This document shows, one piece after another, positions 1 to 8,878 of a stretch of DNA of 51,619 bases. Position 1 is the first letter of the stretch; every line of letters starts with the position of its first letter. The stretch spans positions 1 to 51,619 of the forward strand of contig JALGZP010000008.1 in assembly GCA_025774845.1 (NCBI GenBank). Direction: 5' to 3'. Position numbers and translations under genes: made by a program. Source of the stretch: a bacterium. GTDB lineage: Bacteria; Arandabacterota; Arandabacteria; Arandabacterales; Arandabacteraceae. The notes under the pieces are model-generated. The model ran no database searches. It saw only the letters and a program-made list of their open reading frames with translations, and was not told the origin of the DNA.

Positions 1-1
1 T

Positions 2-958
2 GCCTTCATCGAAATCGGTCCGGGTGTCCTTCACCCGCGGGATGACCCCGAGACCGCGCACATATCATATTACGCCAAGAATGCCGCGATGCATGACCTC
101 CGCCAGTGGGCCGGCTGGCCCATTAACGAGCGGCTGCGGCACTTACGGATGGCTGAGGCCGGAATTGAGGAATCACGCGTAGGGGACCTGTTTGATTTCC
201 TGCCGGTGGAAGGTCTCGGTCTTGTCTCGGTGGACGATGCGACCGGCGAGATAAGACAGGCGCAGCGCAGCAGCGAGGCGGAAGCCCTCGGTGTCCCATT
301 TGCCATGGTCATGCTGATGTTCATCATGATGCTGATTGCGGTCATGCCGCAGCTGAGCGCCGTGATGGAAGAGAAGACCCAGAGGATTGCCGAAGTGCTC
401 CTCGGGTCGGTAACACCGTCGGAACTGATGGCTGGCAAGATCCTCGGGGCGGTCGGAGTCTCGCTGACGGCATCGGCCGTGTACGTTGCTGTTGCGATTC
501 TTGCCCTGGGACGTATGGGGCTGGCGGAGCGCATCCCCTATTTTATACTACCCTGGTTCTTCGGCTACATGCTGACGGCGATGATCATGCTGGGGGCCAC
601 GATGGTCGGGCTTGGCTCGGCATGCAACGACGCAAAGGAAGCCCAGTCGGTCACTCCTCTGGCCATGGTCCCGATAATCATACCGATGTTCGTGATGGTT
701 CCGGTCATCCAGTATCCCAACAGCACCTTCGCCACGTGGCTTTCGCTCATCCCACCCTTTACACCCATGGTCATGTTGTTGCGCCAGGCCTCACAGGCCG
801 GTATCCCCGCGTGGCAGCCTGTGGCCGGGGTTATCGGAATGCTGGCTTACACCGTGTTCTCTGTCTGGGCCGCCGGGCGGATATTCCGAGTGGCGATCCT
901 GATGCAGGGACAACCCCTCAAACTGGGCAAGGTACTGCGCTGGACGCTTCGCGGCTGA
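2..958 (+). CDS. ABC-2 type transporter permease, C-terminal part (NatB/YhaP-like)
   Basis: Partial gene: the frame is open from the first base of the window, so the N-terminus is missing. About 318 residues remain. They begin in a soluble extracytoplasmic region and continue into at least five hydrophobic segments, from PFAMVMLMFIMMLIAVMPQ onwards. The phrase MEEKTQRIAEVLLGSVTP followed by ELMAGKILG is the typical signature of ABC-2 permeases of the NatB class (E-K-T-x-R-x-x-E-x-L, then the K-x-L-G loop). The family forms the membrane half of export ABC transporters, such as Na+ or drug efflux. The ATPase partner would lie upstream, outside the window. Substrate is unknown. Confidence 0.85.
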   Translation, partial: AFIEIGPGVLHPRDDPETAHISYYAKNAAMHDLRQWAGWPINERLRHLRMAEAGIEESRVGDLFDFLPVEGLGLVSVDDATGEIRQAQRSSEAEALGVPFAMVMLMFIMMLIAVMPQLSAVMEEKTQRIAEVLLGSVTPSELMAGKILGAVGVSLTASAVYVAVAILALGRMGLAERIPYFILPWFFGYMLTAMIMLGATMVGLGSACNDAKEAQSVTPLAMVPIIIPMFVMVPVIQYPNSTFATWLSLIPPFTPMVMLLRQASQAGIPAWQPVAGVIGMLAYTVFSVWAAGRIFRVAILMQGQPLKLGKVLRWTLRG

Positions 959-1001
959 TCCTGGGTCCTCTCAACTTCCTCCGCAGCTCCGATTCCGACA
1001 C

Positions 1002-1030
1002 TTGACGCCTTTGACGGGTATTCGTAGAGT
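1002..1030 (+). promoter_or_regulatory. Candidate sigma70-type promoter for the deacetylase-like gene
   Basis: TTGACG (1002-1007), a 17-base spacer and TAGAGT (1025-1030) lie about 80 bases before the ATG at 1113. The -35 matches 5 of 6 and the -10 matches 4 of 6 consensus bases. Read by eye; not tested. Confidence 0.4.
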
Positions 1031-1112
1031 CTGGACGCATCGAGTTTGCATGCTGCGTGGGAAGGTCGAACAGTGTCCCATTGGGTGAGGATCCGTGCAT
1101 GGAGGTACGGCC

Positions 1113-1979
1113 ATGTTCTACAGGGTCGCTGTCACTGTAGATGTTCACAAAACGGATCGCCCCTGCGACATCGAGTACTCCAATCTCTGGCTCAAGGCCG
1201 CGGGTATCCCCGGAACATTTCTGATACCGACCACGATGCTGTCGGACGGGAAGTACCGGGATACGCTTGCCGATCTTGCCTCATGGGACCACGAGGTCGG
1301 GACCCACGGTCATATTCATGACTTGAGTGAGATCCGGGCCCTGAAGTCGAATGGTGCCGGCGACATCGGTTTTCTGGCAGACTCAAGGAACAGTTTTGAG
1401 GACTTCTACGGTTTTCCGCCCCGGTCCTTCAGAGCTCCGTGCTGGTCCGCGCTCAGTGAACACGCCCTGGATGAGTTGTGTCGTCTTGACTATCAGGTGG
1501 ACTGCAGTTGTACTCCCCAACGCCTAGGTATCTTCAGCTCATATCCAACTGAGAATCCGTACTTCTGGTCGAGACGAACTCCGCATTTTGTCCGTGAGAC
1601 TTTGCTGGAGATACCCACGAGCACCTTTGTCTTTCCCCTGGGTGCCCCGACATTCGAGACCTTCAGGTACTCCGGGACCATGCTGTTCATGCGTCTTCTG
1701 CTCCTGGAGGCGAGCCTCAACCCGGATGTGATAATCAACTTCATGTTTCACGTCTATGACTTCTCCCCGACGGGCAGAATCGATCCTGCGCCCCCGCGAC
1801 GGTTCCGCGATCTTTTGCCACGAAGCCCCGGAGGATTCGGCTGGAAACGCTGGATACGGGAGACCGATCCCCGGAATCTGTGCAGGACCACTCACGCTAT
1901 GCTTGCATGCCTCGACGGAAGCGACTTCCGCACGCTTTCGGAGTTCTATTCTGATTTTGTGACCATGGCCGCGGCCTGA
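1113..1979 (+). CDS. Polysaccharide deacetylase-like (NodB-fold) protein
   Basis: A 288-residue cytosolic-looking protein with no signal peptide. NodB-type motifs are visible: an early acidic strand VTVDVH (Asp10), the metal-site segment HEVGTHGHIHD (His65 and His69, the usual H-x3-H spacing) and the third motif RAPCW. These support a carbohydrate-esterase-4-like fold that removes acyl groups from sugars. The first motif lacks the usual paired Asp (TFDD), so activity may differ. The ATG at 1113 is chosen because GGAGG (1101-1105) sits 7 bases upstream; a longer frame from GTG 1095 would place that GGAGG inside the gene. It stands alone between an ABC permease and an OmpA lipoprotein. Substrate unknown. 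Confidence 0.7.
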   Translation: MFYRVAVTVDVHKTDRPCDIEYSNLWLKAAGIPGTFLIPTTMLSDGKYRDTLADLASWDHEVGTHGHIHDLSEIRALKSNGAGDIGFLADSRNSFEDFYGFPPRSFRAPCWSALSEHALDELCRLDYQVDCSCTPQRLGIFSSYPTENPYFWSRRTPHFVRETLLEIPTSTFVFPLGAPTFETFRYSGTMLFMRLLLLEASLNPDVIINFMFHVYDFSPTGRIDPAPPRRFRDLLPRSPGGFGWKRWIRETDPRNLCRTTHAMLACLDGSDFRTLSEFYSDFVTMAAA

Positions 1980-2008
1980 ATCGCACCCCGGCGCCCGGGA
2001 AATCCCGC

Positions 2009-2037
2009 TTGCCATGAATCCCGGGTTGGTCTATCAT
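2009..2037 (+). promoter_or_regulatory. Strong sigma70-type promoter for the OmpA-family lipoprotein
   Basis: TTGCCA (2009-2014), a 17-base spacer and TATCAT (2032-2037) each match 5 of 6 consensus bases. The predicted leader contains a small hairpin, GCAGGT-ACTAA-ACCTGC (2044-2060), just ahead of the ribosome binding site AGGGGGAG. Confidence 0.55.
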
Positions 2038-2077
2038 CTGCCTGCAGGTACTAAACCTGCTGAAAGGGGGAGTGAAA

Positions 2078-2746
2078 ATGAGGAAATTCATCGCTCTTAC
2101 TCTTATCTGTATGCTGGTTGTCGGAAGTTTGAGTTGCTCGGGCTGGAGCCGGAAGGAGAAGGGGGCGGCTGCCGGGGCTGCGGCCGGTGGTATCATTGGT
2201 GGCGTTATCGGCAAGCAGTCAGGTAACACAGCGTTAGGGGCCATCTTGGGTGCAGCCATCGGTGGTGCGGCTGGGGCCTATATCGGTGACTACATGGACA
2301 AGCAGGCCGAGGAGATAGAACGGGATATCGCGGGCGCAAAGGTTGAGCGGGTAGGAGAGGGCATCAAGATCACCTTTGACTCCGGGATCATGTTCGATGT
2401 CAACAAAGCCTCGTTGAAGCAGGCAAGCAGGGACAATCTGGAAAAGCTGGCCGTGATCCTCAACAAGTATGAAGACACGAATATCCTGCTCGAAGGCCAT
2501 ACGGATGCAACCGGTTCGGATGAGTACAATCTCGATCTCTCGCGGCAGCGTGCACAGTCGGTCTCCAATCACCTTGCGAGTGTCGGTGTCAATGCCACGC
2601 GATTCACGATCATGGGTTATGGAGAGTCCCAGCCCGTAGGAGACAATGAAACCGACGATGGGCGTCAGCAGAACCGCCGGGTTGAAGTGGCGATCTATGC
2701 GAACGACAAACTCAAGAAGGCGGCCGAGTCCGAGGTGCAGGGATAG
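2078..2746 (+). CDS. OmpA-family lipoprotein with glycine zipper (YiaD-like)
   Basis: A 222-residue outer-membrane lipoprotein. It has a signal peptide ending in a lipobox (VGSLSC), then a glycine-zipper stretch rich in GAAAGAAAGG/GGIIGG repeats, then a C-terminal OmpA-like peptidoglycan-binding domain. That domain shows FDVNKASLK, LLEGHTDATGSDEYN, LSRQRAQSV and the closing QQNRRVEV, the usual NxxLSxxRAxxV...R-R-V pattern. It should tie the outer membrane to peptidoglycan. The ATG at 2078 is chosen because AGGGGGAG (2065-2072) lies just upstream; an in-frame GTG at 2072 overlaps that site. The gene has its own promoter and looks monocistronic. It is distinct from the pal gene at 16.4 kb. Confidence 0.85.
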   Translation: MRKFIALTLICMLVVGSLSCSGWSRKEKGAAAGAAAGGIIGGVIGKQSGNTALGAILGAAIGGAAGAYIGDYMDKQAEEIERDIAGAKVERVGEGIKITFDSGIMFDVNKASLKQASRDNLEKLAVILNKYEDTNILLEGHTDATGSDEYNLDLSRQRAQSVSNHLASVGVNATRFTIMGYGESQPVGDNETDDGRQQNRRVEVAIYANDKLKKAAESEVQG

Positions 2747-2805
2747 CCGGCACACTTACCTTAACAACTGAACGGGTGAACCTGTTGGGGTAGCAGGGGT
2801 GGTGA

Positions 2806-4638
2806 TCAGTCTATATAGCCGATGGCTTTGAGTTTCCGACTGAGCTCCTCTTGCTTTTCATCTCTCGCCATCGGCTCGCTTCCGGGGTCGATCCAGAAGA
2901 TGGCCAGGTCGGCCTTATCCTGCCTGAAGAGATTGTGGAGCTGGTCTCGACTAACCTCAGCTGCTTCGGGGTTAAGCATCACGGGAAATGTGATTTCCCT
3001 CGGACTCTGACCTACCAGAGTCATGAGTCCACGAGTGCCGCTTACTGCTATATCGATCTTTGCCCTCTGGCGGGACGGCATTCTAACTTCGACCGCTTCC
3101 CAACGCTTCTCGAGCATGCTTCTGAAAGTCAAACGGGTGCGATCCGGGGATGCGGCCAGTGAGTCTGCCGCAGGGTCCAATCCGGGGTAGAGATTATGTC
3201 CCACCACCTCGATCATCGCAGAATTCAACTCGATCTTACCCGTTATCGTACCCCTGGCCTCGGGGTTACGCCAGGCGATGCACCAGCCACCGGGGTAGTA
3301 GGTCTGATGCGAGGTGAGGAGAATATCGGTGAGATCGGACGCGATCCCGGCTTCCACCTCTATGACGTTCTCGGTCTCCCCTGGATCCCGTTTGAGATTA
3401 TAGAGCTCTCGGGCACCGAAGACCGGATCGTATATCAGCTTCCAGGGCGGGCATCTGAGCGCCTTCTTCTCCGGTCTGTGGGCTACCGCTTCAGAGACCA
3501 GGCAGGAAAACGGCAATCCGGATGGCCTGAGTTGCTCCTGCGATAACTCGAACCTGGAAGAGAGATACGGCAACAGACTCGCCCCCTCGAATTCCGGTGG
3601 TATCCTGATTCCGGCTGCGGCGAGGATGGTCGGCCCGAAATCTATGAGACCTACCTGGCGGTCGATCCTGCCCGTCTCAGTGATCACACGCGGGCCGTAG
3701 ATGACGAGCGGCACCTTTATGCTTTCATCGTAAACTGTCTGCCCGTGGTCCAGGCTGCCCCGTTCGAGGAACTCCTCTCCGTGATCCGCCGATATCATGA
3801 TCAGGGACTTCTCAAGACAGCCCCATGTTGAGAGTGAGTCAACCAGGTTGCCGATGGCTCTGTCTGTCCGGACTATCTCGCAATCGTAGAGCGTCTTGAT
3901 CTGCTCCACGTCCGCATCAGTAAGATCGACGGCCTCGGCCAGCCTGCCTGCTCTGGCCAACTTGAGAATGCGAAGCGAGCTGTCCCCGAATCTCATACGG
4001 TACGGGCCCTCATAGCCCGGGTTGAACCTGCTCAGACATTGCTCGCCCGCCTTGTATGGGTAATGCGTGTCGTAATGATGGATGAAGAGGAAGCACTTGT
4101 CAGCGCGGTTCCGGCGGAGCCATGTTATGGCCGCACTACTCAGTTCGATTGCGGCGACTTTCTCAAGTACGTTCCCCGTCTTACCCACGACAATCGTCTC
4201 ATGAAAGCCCTGTGACAGTCCCAGGGCAGGGTTGAATATCTTTGCCGTACTCATCGCACAGGTCTTGTATCCTGCCTCGGCAAGCAGCTCAACAAACGTG
4301 ATCTCTCTGTCCTTCATCGCTACGTTGGCTCCCTCCACACGCTTCGCGCCGTGCTGGCACGGGAAGGTGGATGAGAGAATGGTGGCAACGGAGGGGAGTG
4401 TCCATGGTGCCTGAGCAAGAGCGTCTTCGAAGACCACCCCATCCGCCGCAAGACGGTCTATCCGGGGACTCGTGTCTCTATCATAACCATAGCAGCCGAG
4501 ATGGTCGGGCCGAACAGCGTCCATCAGAATCACTATGACGTACTGGGGTTTATCGTGCTTGCCGCATCCGAATTGAAGCAGGAGTGCGACGGCAAGCCAC
4601 GCAGTGGCAAAGCGTGTCCATGTGAGATGCTTTAGCAT
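2806..4638 (-). CDS. Sulfatase-fold (alkaline phosphatase superfamily) lipoprotein with Thr at the nucleophile position
   Basis: A 610-residue lipoprotein: the N-terminal hydrophobic segment ends in LLLQFGC (Cys25). The sulfatase/phosphodiesterase fold is clear from VIVILMDAVRPDHLGCYGY (metal Asp40), the WTLPS nucleophile segment and ISADHGEEF in the second metal site. In true sulfatases the nucleophile is Cys or Ser in C/S-x-P-S/A-R, matured to formylglycine. Here it is Thr80 in T-L-P-S-V, as in phosphoglycerol and phosphoethanolamine transferases. The product is therefore more likely a phospho-transferase or phosphodiesterase, or a diverged esterase, than a sulfatase. The C-terminus (LSRKLKAIGYID) is a tail common in these proteins. 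It is transcribed away from the protease gene at 4920. Confidence 0.8.
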   Translation of the reverse strand: MLKHLTWTRFATAWLAVALLLQFGCGKHDKPQYVIVILMDAVRPDHLGCYGYDRDTSPRIDRLAADGVVFEDALAQAPWTLPSVATILSSTFPCQHGAKRVEGANVAMKDREITFVELLAEAGYKTCAMSTAKIFNPALGLSQGFHETIVVGKTGNVLEKVAAIELSSAAITWLRRNRADKCFLFIHHYDTHYPYKAGEQCLSRFNPGYEGPYRMRFGDSSLRILKLARAGRLAEAVDLTDADVEQIKTLYDCEIVRTDRAIGNLVDSLSTWGCLEKSLIMISADHGEEFLERGSLDHGQTVYDESIKVPLVIYGPRVITETGRIDRQVGLIDFGPTILAAAGIRIPPEFEGASLLPYLSSRFELSQEQLRPSGLPFSCLVSEAVAHRPEKKALRCPPWKLIYDPVFGARELYNLKRDPGETENVIEVEAGIASDLTDILLTSHQTYYPGGWCIAWRNPEARGTITGKIELNSAMIEVVGHNLYPGLDPAADSLAASPDRTRLTFRSMLEKRWEAVEVRMPSRQRAKIDIAVSGTRGLMTLVGQSPREITFPVMLNPEAAEVSRDQLHNLFRQDKADLAIFWIDPGSEPMARDEKQEELSRKLKAIGYID

Positions 4639-4644
4639 GGTCTT

Positions 4645-4673
4645 ATCCTAAACCCGACCCTGCCCTGAGTCAA
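4645..4673 (-). promoter_or_regulatory. Candidate promoter of the sulfatase-fold gene (possibly near-leaderless)
   Basis: On the minus strand TTGACT (4673-4668), a 17-base spacer and TAGGAT (4650-4645) lie directly before the ATG at 4638. If real, transcription would start almost at the start codon. The AGGA inside the -10 could instead be the ribosome binding site of a longer transcript, so the two readings conflict. Confidence 0.35.
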
Positions 4674-4683
4674 GTGCGGGAGG

Positions 4684-4797
4684 GTCAGGCTTGCGAAGTT
4701 GCATCACAGAGAGGGGTCAGAGCTCGAAAATTGCGCGCACTGGAACCAGCCGCGCAATTTTCGAGCTCTGACCCCAATGCAACTTCGCAAGCCTGAC
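4684..4797. repeat. 114-base nested palindrome (REP-like element)
   Basis: Two perfect stems are nested. The outer 21-bp stem pairs 4684-4704 with 4777-4797. The inner 25-bp stem pairs 4713-4737 with 4751-4775 around a 13-base loop. The arms are separated by 8 bases on the left and 1 base on the right. The inner arm opens with GGGGTCAGAGCTCG. It sits between two divergently transcribed genes, so it cannot be an ordinary terminator. A second palindrome at 36846 shares the GGGTCAGA core. Confidence 0.85.
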
Positions 4798-4837
4798 ACC
4801 AGAGGCGACCCCAGGGGTGGTTGGTTGGCGGTTTTCG

Positions 4838-4846
4838 TGGTATAAT
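4838..4846 (+). promoter_or_regulatory. Extended -10 promoter of the C25-type protease gene
   Basis: TGGTATAAT: a consensus TATAAT (4841-4846) preceded by the TGn extended -10 element. No good -35 is present at the usual distance, which extended -10 promoters tolerate. The leader is about 65 bases and ends in AAAGGAGAG (4907-4915) before the ATG at 4920. Confidence 0.6.
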
Positions 4847-4919
4847 AGGTATGAGGTACTGTGCGAAACATACAGGTGGAATCTATCCACCGGCTGACTT
4901 CTGAGCAAAGGAGAGCGGC

Positions 4920-7900
4920 ATGAAGCGCCTTGCGGCAGGTTTGATGTTTGGTGTTATGGTAGTTGCGGTTGTCTCGAACGCTGCTGTTGTCGAGCGTACG
5001 GCTCTGGATGAGATCCGTGTGACGGCCACCCACGCGATATCGGAGTTCACCTTTGAGGATGTTGGGGGTTATGACTATATCCGGGGTGAAGACCTGGTTT
5101 ATCTTTCGAAGACGGGTTTCCCCGGTCTTCCGAGAAAAGCATATCGCGTTGCGGTACCCTGGGATGCCCACGTACGTAGCATTGAAGCAGATTGTCTTAC
5201 CGAGACACCGGTCGAGGGCACATTCCGGATCGTTCCAACCCAGCCCCCCGCCATTTTAGGCCAGAGCCAGGCTGAGTGGGTGGAAGGCAGGGAGGACGTT
5301 TACTCTCTCAACAGTCTCTATCCGGCCGATCTCGTTGGTGGCACGCATGAGGGCTTCATGGGCAACAGCAGGATCGTGAGCTTCGAAATCTCCCCTTTCC
5401 GCTGGAACCCTGTGACAGGAGAGCTCGTGCTGTGCGAAGAAATCGAAGTCAGGCTTGAGCTGGAGGATTCACAGGTCAGACGCCCGTTTCGCAGGGCGTC
5501 GGGTAACACTCAGGCCTTTGTGAACATGGTCAAACGAAGCGTTGCCAACCCGCATGATGTTTCCACTTACGAGCCCCCGGCCATAAGGCCGCGTTTCCTG
5601 GCCTCCACCCAGCTGGCGGACGGTGAGTACGAATACGTGATCGTCACGGTCGACTCACTGGTGCCCTACTTCCAGCCGCTGGTCGACTGGAAGAATCAGC
5701 GCGGAATACCCGCGACGAGCGTGACGCTCGAGTGGATCGATGCCAATTATGTGGGGGACGATACGCAGATCAGGGCGAGAAACTTCATCACTGATGCGTA
5801 TGAGACCTGGGGCACTATCTGGGTGATGCTCGGTGGAGACACAAGAATCGTTCCCAGTAGAACCGTGTATGCAATGGATTACGAAATCGGTGGAGCCCCC
5901 GGTAACAAGATACGGAGTGACCTCTATTTTGGTGATCTTGACGGAACCTGGAATGCTAATGGCGTGAACCCCTACGGACAGGTCGCAGACAGTGTCGACA
6001 TGTATCCGGAGGTATTTATCGGGAGGGCGCCTGCGGAGAACATAGCTGAGACAGTCACCTTTGTAGATAAGGTTATCACTTACGAGAAGAACCCGCCTGC
6101 CGACTATGCGCTTGAGATGCTCATGGCGGGAGAGATACTGTGGACGGATCCCTATACGGACGGCGGTGTCGGGCTCGATATGATCGACGACGATTGTATC
6201 CCGCCGAGGTTTGACCCCATTCTCAAGCTCTACCAGTCGCAGGGCAATGAGTCACCGGAGAGCGTGCTGAATGCGATGGTGGCCGGTCAGAACTTCATCC
6301 TGCATGACGGCCATTGCAACGAGTACGTGATGGGGGCGGGTACGGGTTATATAGGCCACCCCGATGCTGATACGGTCTCAAACGGAGACCGCACCTTCAT
6401 ACTCAACTCGATAGGCTGCTGGCCGGCGGCCATAGACAGGGACTGCATAGCAGAGCGTTTCATGAACAATCCCGACGGTGGCTGCGTTGCGTTTATCGGA
6501 AACAGCCGTTATGGCTGGGGATCGCCTGGAAACCCGGGCTTCGGCTATTCGGACAAGTTCCAGTATGAGTTTGCGAAATCGGTCTTTGTAAATGGTGTTT
6601 TCCCGCTCGGTGAGGCGCATGCGGAGAGCAAGAGTGTGTTTGTCGGCTTTGCCCGTGATGAGAACGTCTACAGGTGTAACGAGTTCCAGCTCAACCTGCT
6701 TGGAGATCCCGAGATGCCGGTCTGGACCGATGATCCGGCTGCGCTGGTTGTGACGGCCCCTGCCGGCGTCATGGCCGCGGATGACATGCTCACGGTTGTG
6801 GTTGAGGATGCTTCCGGGGTCGTGGAAGATGCACTTGTATGTGTTATGAATGACACCGATCTCTACGTGAAAGGCCGGACGGATATTTCCGGTGCCGTCA
6901 CATTTGCCGTATCGACAGCAAGTCCGGATTCACTGCTGCTTACGGTGAGCGCATACAACCATGTGCCCGAGCAGCGGATGATAGCGGTCGTGATGAACGG
7001 GACCATGCTCAGCTGGACTGCGGCAACCGTGAGCGATGGTGGTGACGGGATGGCCAACCCGGGTGAGACGATCGATCTTGAAGTCACCGTTAAGAACTTC
7101 GGTACCGAGCCTGACTCGGGTGTCTGGGGCACTCTGCGTGCCACCGATGGACTCTGCACCGTTACGGATAGCACAGTTTACTACGGAGAGCTCGGTGCGG
7201 GCCAGGAGGTAACCGGGAACGGATTCATGGTCGCGTTTGACGGTTCATTCGAAAACGGTGATGTTGCCGTGTTCGATCTTGTACTCACCGATTCCACTTC
7301 GAACCAGTGGACCTCAAGGGTACCCGTCACCGTGGCAACTCCGGCACTTCGCGTTGCCTCATACGGCATCGACGACCGGTTGGGTGGTGATGGTGACTGG
7401 GTTGCGGAGCCGGGGGAGCTGGTTCTGGTCACGCTTGAAATAGCCAATGACGGGCTTACGTATGCAGATGCGGATGCCTACCTGATAGATCTCGATCCTC
7501 AGTTCGATGCCGAAGATTCCGTCACCTACGCGGGCCGGATCGATCCTGGTATGACAGGCTACAGCACGCATAAGGTTACGATCTCCGGCGGCTGCCCCGT
7601 GAGACATCTTGGCATGCTCGAGGTCAGTATGGACGGCTCGGGTGGATACATTTTCGCTGATACCGTTTACTTCAGTGTAGGGGATCTTCTCTATATGGAT
7701 GACTGCGAGTCCGGTGAAGGGACCTGGGTCCATGCGGGAGCTCCGGATCTCTGGCACCTGAGCACCTACAGGTCGCACTCGGATTCGACGAGCTGGTATT
7801 TCGGATATGAATCGACGCACCAGTATCCGTCGAATGCGGACGGGAATGTCGTATCCCAGGACTTCATCGCTGGTGAGGACAACAGGCTGTCGTTCTGGTT

Positions 7901-8474
7901 CTGGTACGACTTAACGACATACGGTACAGACGGAGCATACGTCATAGTGATCACGAACGGTGTTGCCGACACGCTTGACTTCATCGGCAGCGGCGGTGCC
8001 CTCGGCGGCGAGGGTGCACTCAATATCGTATCCGGCTGGACCGAGTGGGATTACAGGTTGGCCGGTACCCAACCCGGGGATACCGTGACGATCGAGTTCG
8101 GCTTCATCAGTGACGCTGTTGATGTTGCCGGGGGTATCTACATAGATGACATCTCGTTCAGATGCAGGACACCGGTCGTGACGGGTGTGGATGGAGTACC
8201 GGATCCGGCCGGTGACGTTGCGTTCAGGGCATATCCCAACCCGGCCCGCGGTACGCTCACGATCTCTTTCGCCGGGCGGACGGAGGAGTTTGCCGTCGAT
8301 ATCTACAGCGTTCAAGGCAGGCTCGTGAACTCCATAGTCAAGGCACGGGATGCCGGTTCCGTATCGTGGGATCTCATGGATCGTGACGGCCGCAGAGTCG
8401 CGCCCGGGATTTACCTTGCCAAGACCAGGGGTGGCGCCTATCCTTACTCGGGCAAGATAGTTGTTCTGAGATAG
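4920..8474 (+). CDS. Gingipain-type (C25-like) secreted peptidase with FlgD-like C-terminal sorting domain
   Basis: A 1184-residue secreted protein. A signal peptide (MKRLAAGLMFGVMVVAVVSNA) is followed by a gingipain propeptide-like region and then a C25-type catalytic domain (about residues 220-610). The landmarks are MLGGDTRIVPSR, YFGDLDGTWN, FIGRAPAEN, a His segment ILHDGHCNE (His462/His465) and a Cys segment NSIGCWPAAID (Cys500) followed by GGCVAFIGNSRYGW. These correspond to the family's His/Cys dyad, although the usual H-x-G-H-G and S-C-x-x-G wording is altered. Ig-like beta repeats follow. The last 85 residues (FRAYPNPARGTLTISF ... VAPGIYL) are a FlgD-like/type IX sorting module. SD AAGGAG lies 6 bases before the ATG. 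Export by type IX secretion is inferred; no secretion genes are in the window. Confidence 0.85.
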   Translation: MKRLAAGLMFGVMVVAVVSNAAVVERTALDEIRVTATHAISEFTFEDVGGYDYIRGEDLVYLSKTGFPGLPRKAYRVAVPWDAHVRSIEADCLTETPVEGTFRIVPTQPPAILGQSQAEWVEGREDVYSLNSLYPADLVGGTHEGFMGNSRIVSFEISPFRWNPVTGELVLCEEIEVRLELEDSQVRRPFRRASGNTQAFVNMVKRSVANPHDVSTYEPPAIRPRFLASTQLADGEYEYVIVTVDSLVPYFQPLVDWKNQRGIPATSVTLEWIDANYVGDDTQIRARNFITDAYETWGTIWVMLGGDTRIVPSRTVYAMDYEIGGAPGNKIRSDLYFGDLDGTWNANGVNPYGQVADSVDMYPEVFIGRAPAENIAETVTFVDKVITYEKNPPADYALEMLMAGEILWTDPYTDGGVGLDMIDDDCIPPRFDPILKLYQSQGNESPESVLNAMVAGQNFILHDGHCNEYVMGAGTGYIGHPDADTVSNGDRTFILNSIGCWPAAIDRDCIAERFMNNPDGGCVAFIGNSRYGWGSPGNPGFGYSDKFQYEFAKSVFVNGVFPLGEAHAESKSVFVGFARDENVYRCNEFQLNLLGDPEMPVWTDDPAALVVTAPAGVMAADDMLTVVVEDASGVVEDALVCVMNDTDLYVKGRTDISGAVTFAVSTASPDSLLLTVSAYNHVPEQRMIAVVMNGTMLSWTAATVSDGGDGMANPGETIDLEVTVKNFGTEPDSGVWGTLRATDGLCTVTDSTVYYGELGAGQEVTGNGFMVAFDGSFENGDVAVFDLVLTDSTSNQWTSRVPVTVATPALRVASYGIDDRLGGDGDWVAEPGELVLVTLEIANDGLTYADADAYLIDLDPQFDAEDSVTYAGRIDPGMTGYSTHKVTISGGCPVRHLGMLEVSMDGSGGYIFADTVYFSVGDLLYMDDCESGEGTWVHAGAPDLWHLSTYRSHSDSTSWYFGYESTHQYPSNADGNVVSQDFIAGEDNRLSFWFWYDLTTYGTDGAYVIVITNGVADTLDFIGSGGALGGEGALNIVSGWTEWDYRLAGTQPGDTVTIEFGFISDAVDVAGGIYIDDISFRCRTPVVTGVDGVPDPAGDVAFRAYPNPARGTLTISFAGRTEEFAVDIYSVQGRLVNSIVKARDAGSVSWDLMDRDGRRVAPGIYLAKTRGGAYPYSGKIVVLR

Positions 8475-8488
8475 GAGTAACCCCGGAC

Positions 8489-8878
8489 ATGATCACCAGG
8501 TGTTGTATCCTGATCCTGCTCGTGCTGCACTTGGCTCTGCCGCCTGGCGCGGCTGCCGGTCTGCCGGCCGGCATAAGGGCTTCCATCACGGACTGGGAGC
8601 CGGACGAAGATCTGCCGTCTCCCCGCATACCGTATCTTAGTTCCGACGGTCCGGAAGCAAGTGAAGCCGGGGACGGCGGAGTCACACAGAAGAGCAAGAT
8701 AGTGGGCTACAGTCTCCTCGTCAGCGGCATCGGCCTGTGCTCATGGGGTATTGCATCGTGGGAGGTCGAGAAGTATCAGAACTGTCCCGCGCGCAACACC
8801 GGGAATGTGGTCAAGATCGTCGGCGGGGTTTTGCTTCTTAATGCCGGGCTGATCTACCTGCTGGGTGGCAATGACTGA
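8489..8878 (+). CDS. Small membrane protein of unknown function
   Basis: A 129-residue protein I do not recognise. It has an N-terminal signal-like segment (ILILLVLHLALPPGAAAG), a polar middle of about 45 residues and two hydrophobic segments near the C-terminus (YSLLVSGIGLCSWGIASW and IVGGVLLLNAGLIYLLGG). The start lies 14 bases after the protease stop, with GGAG (8474-8477) upstream. Its stop overlaps the start of the next membrane protein by 8 bases. The spacing suggests one operon with both neighbours, and so a role at the envelope. Confidence 0.6.
   Translation: MITRCCILILLVLHLALPPGAAAGLPAGIRASITDWEPDEDLPSPRIPYLSSDGPEASEAGDGGVTQKSKIVGYSLLVSGIGLCSWGIASWEVEKYQNCPARNTGNVVKIVGGVLLLNAGLIYLLGGND

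Noticed and set aside
4684-4797. Nested palindrome as a rho-independent terminator
   Set aside because: Both flanking genes are transcribed away from it, there is no T-run, and the stems are far longer than usual terminators.
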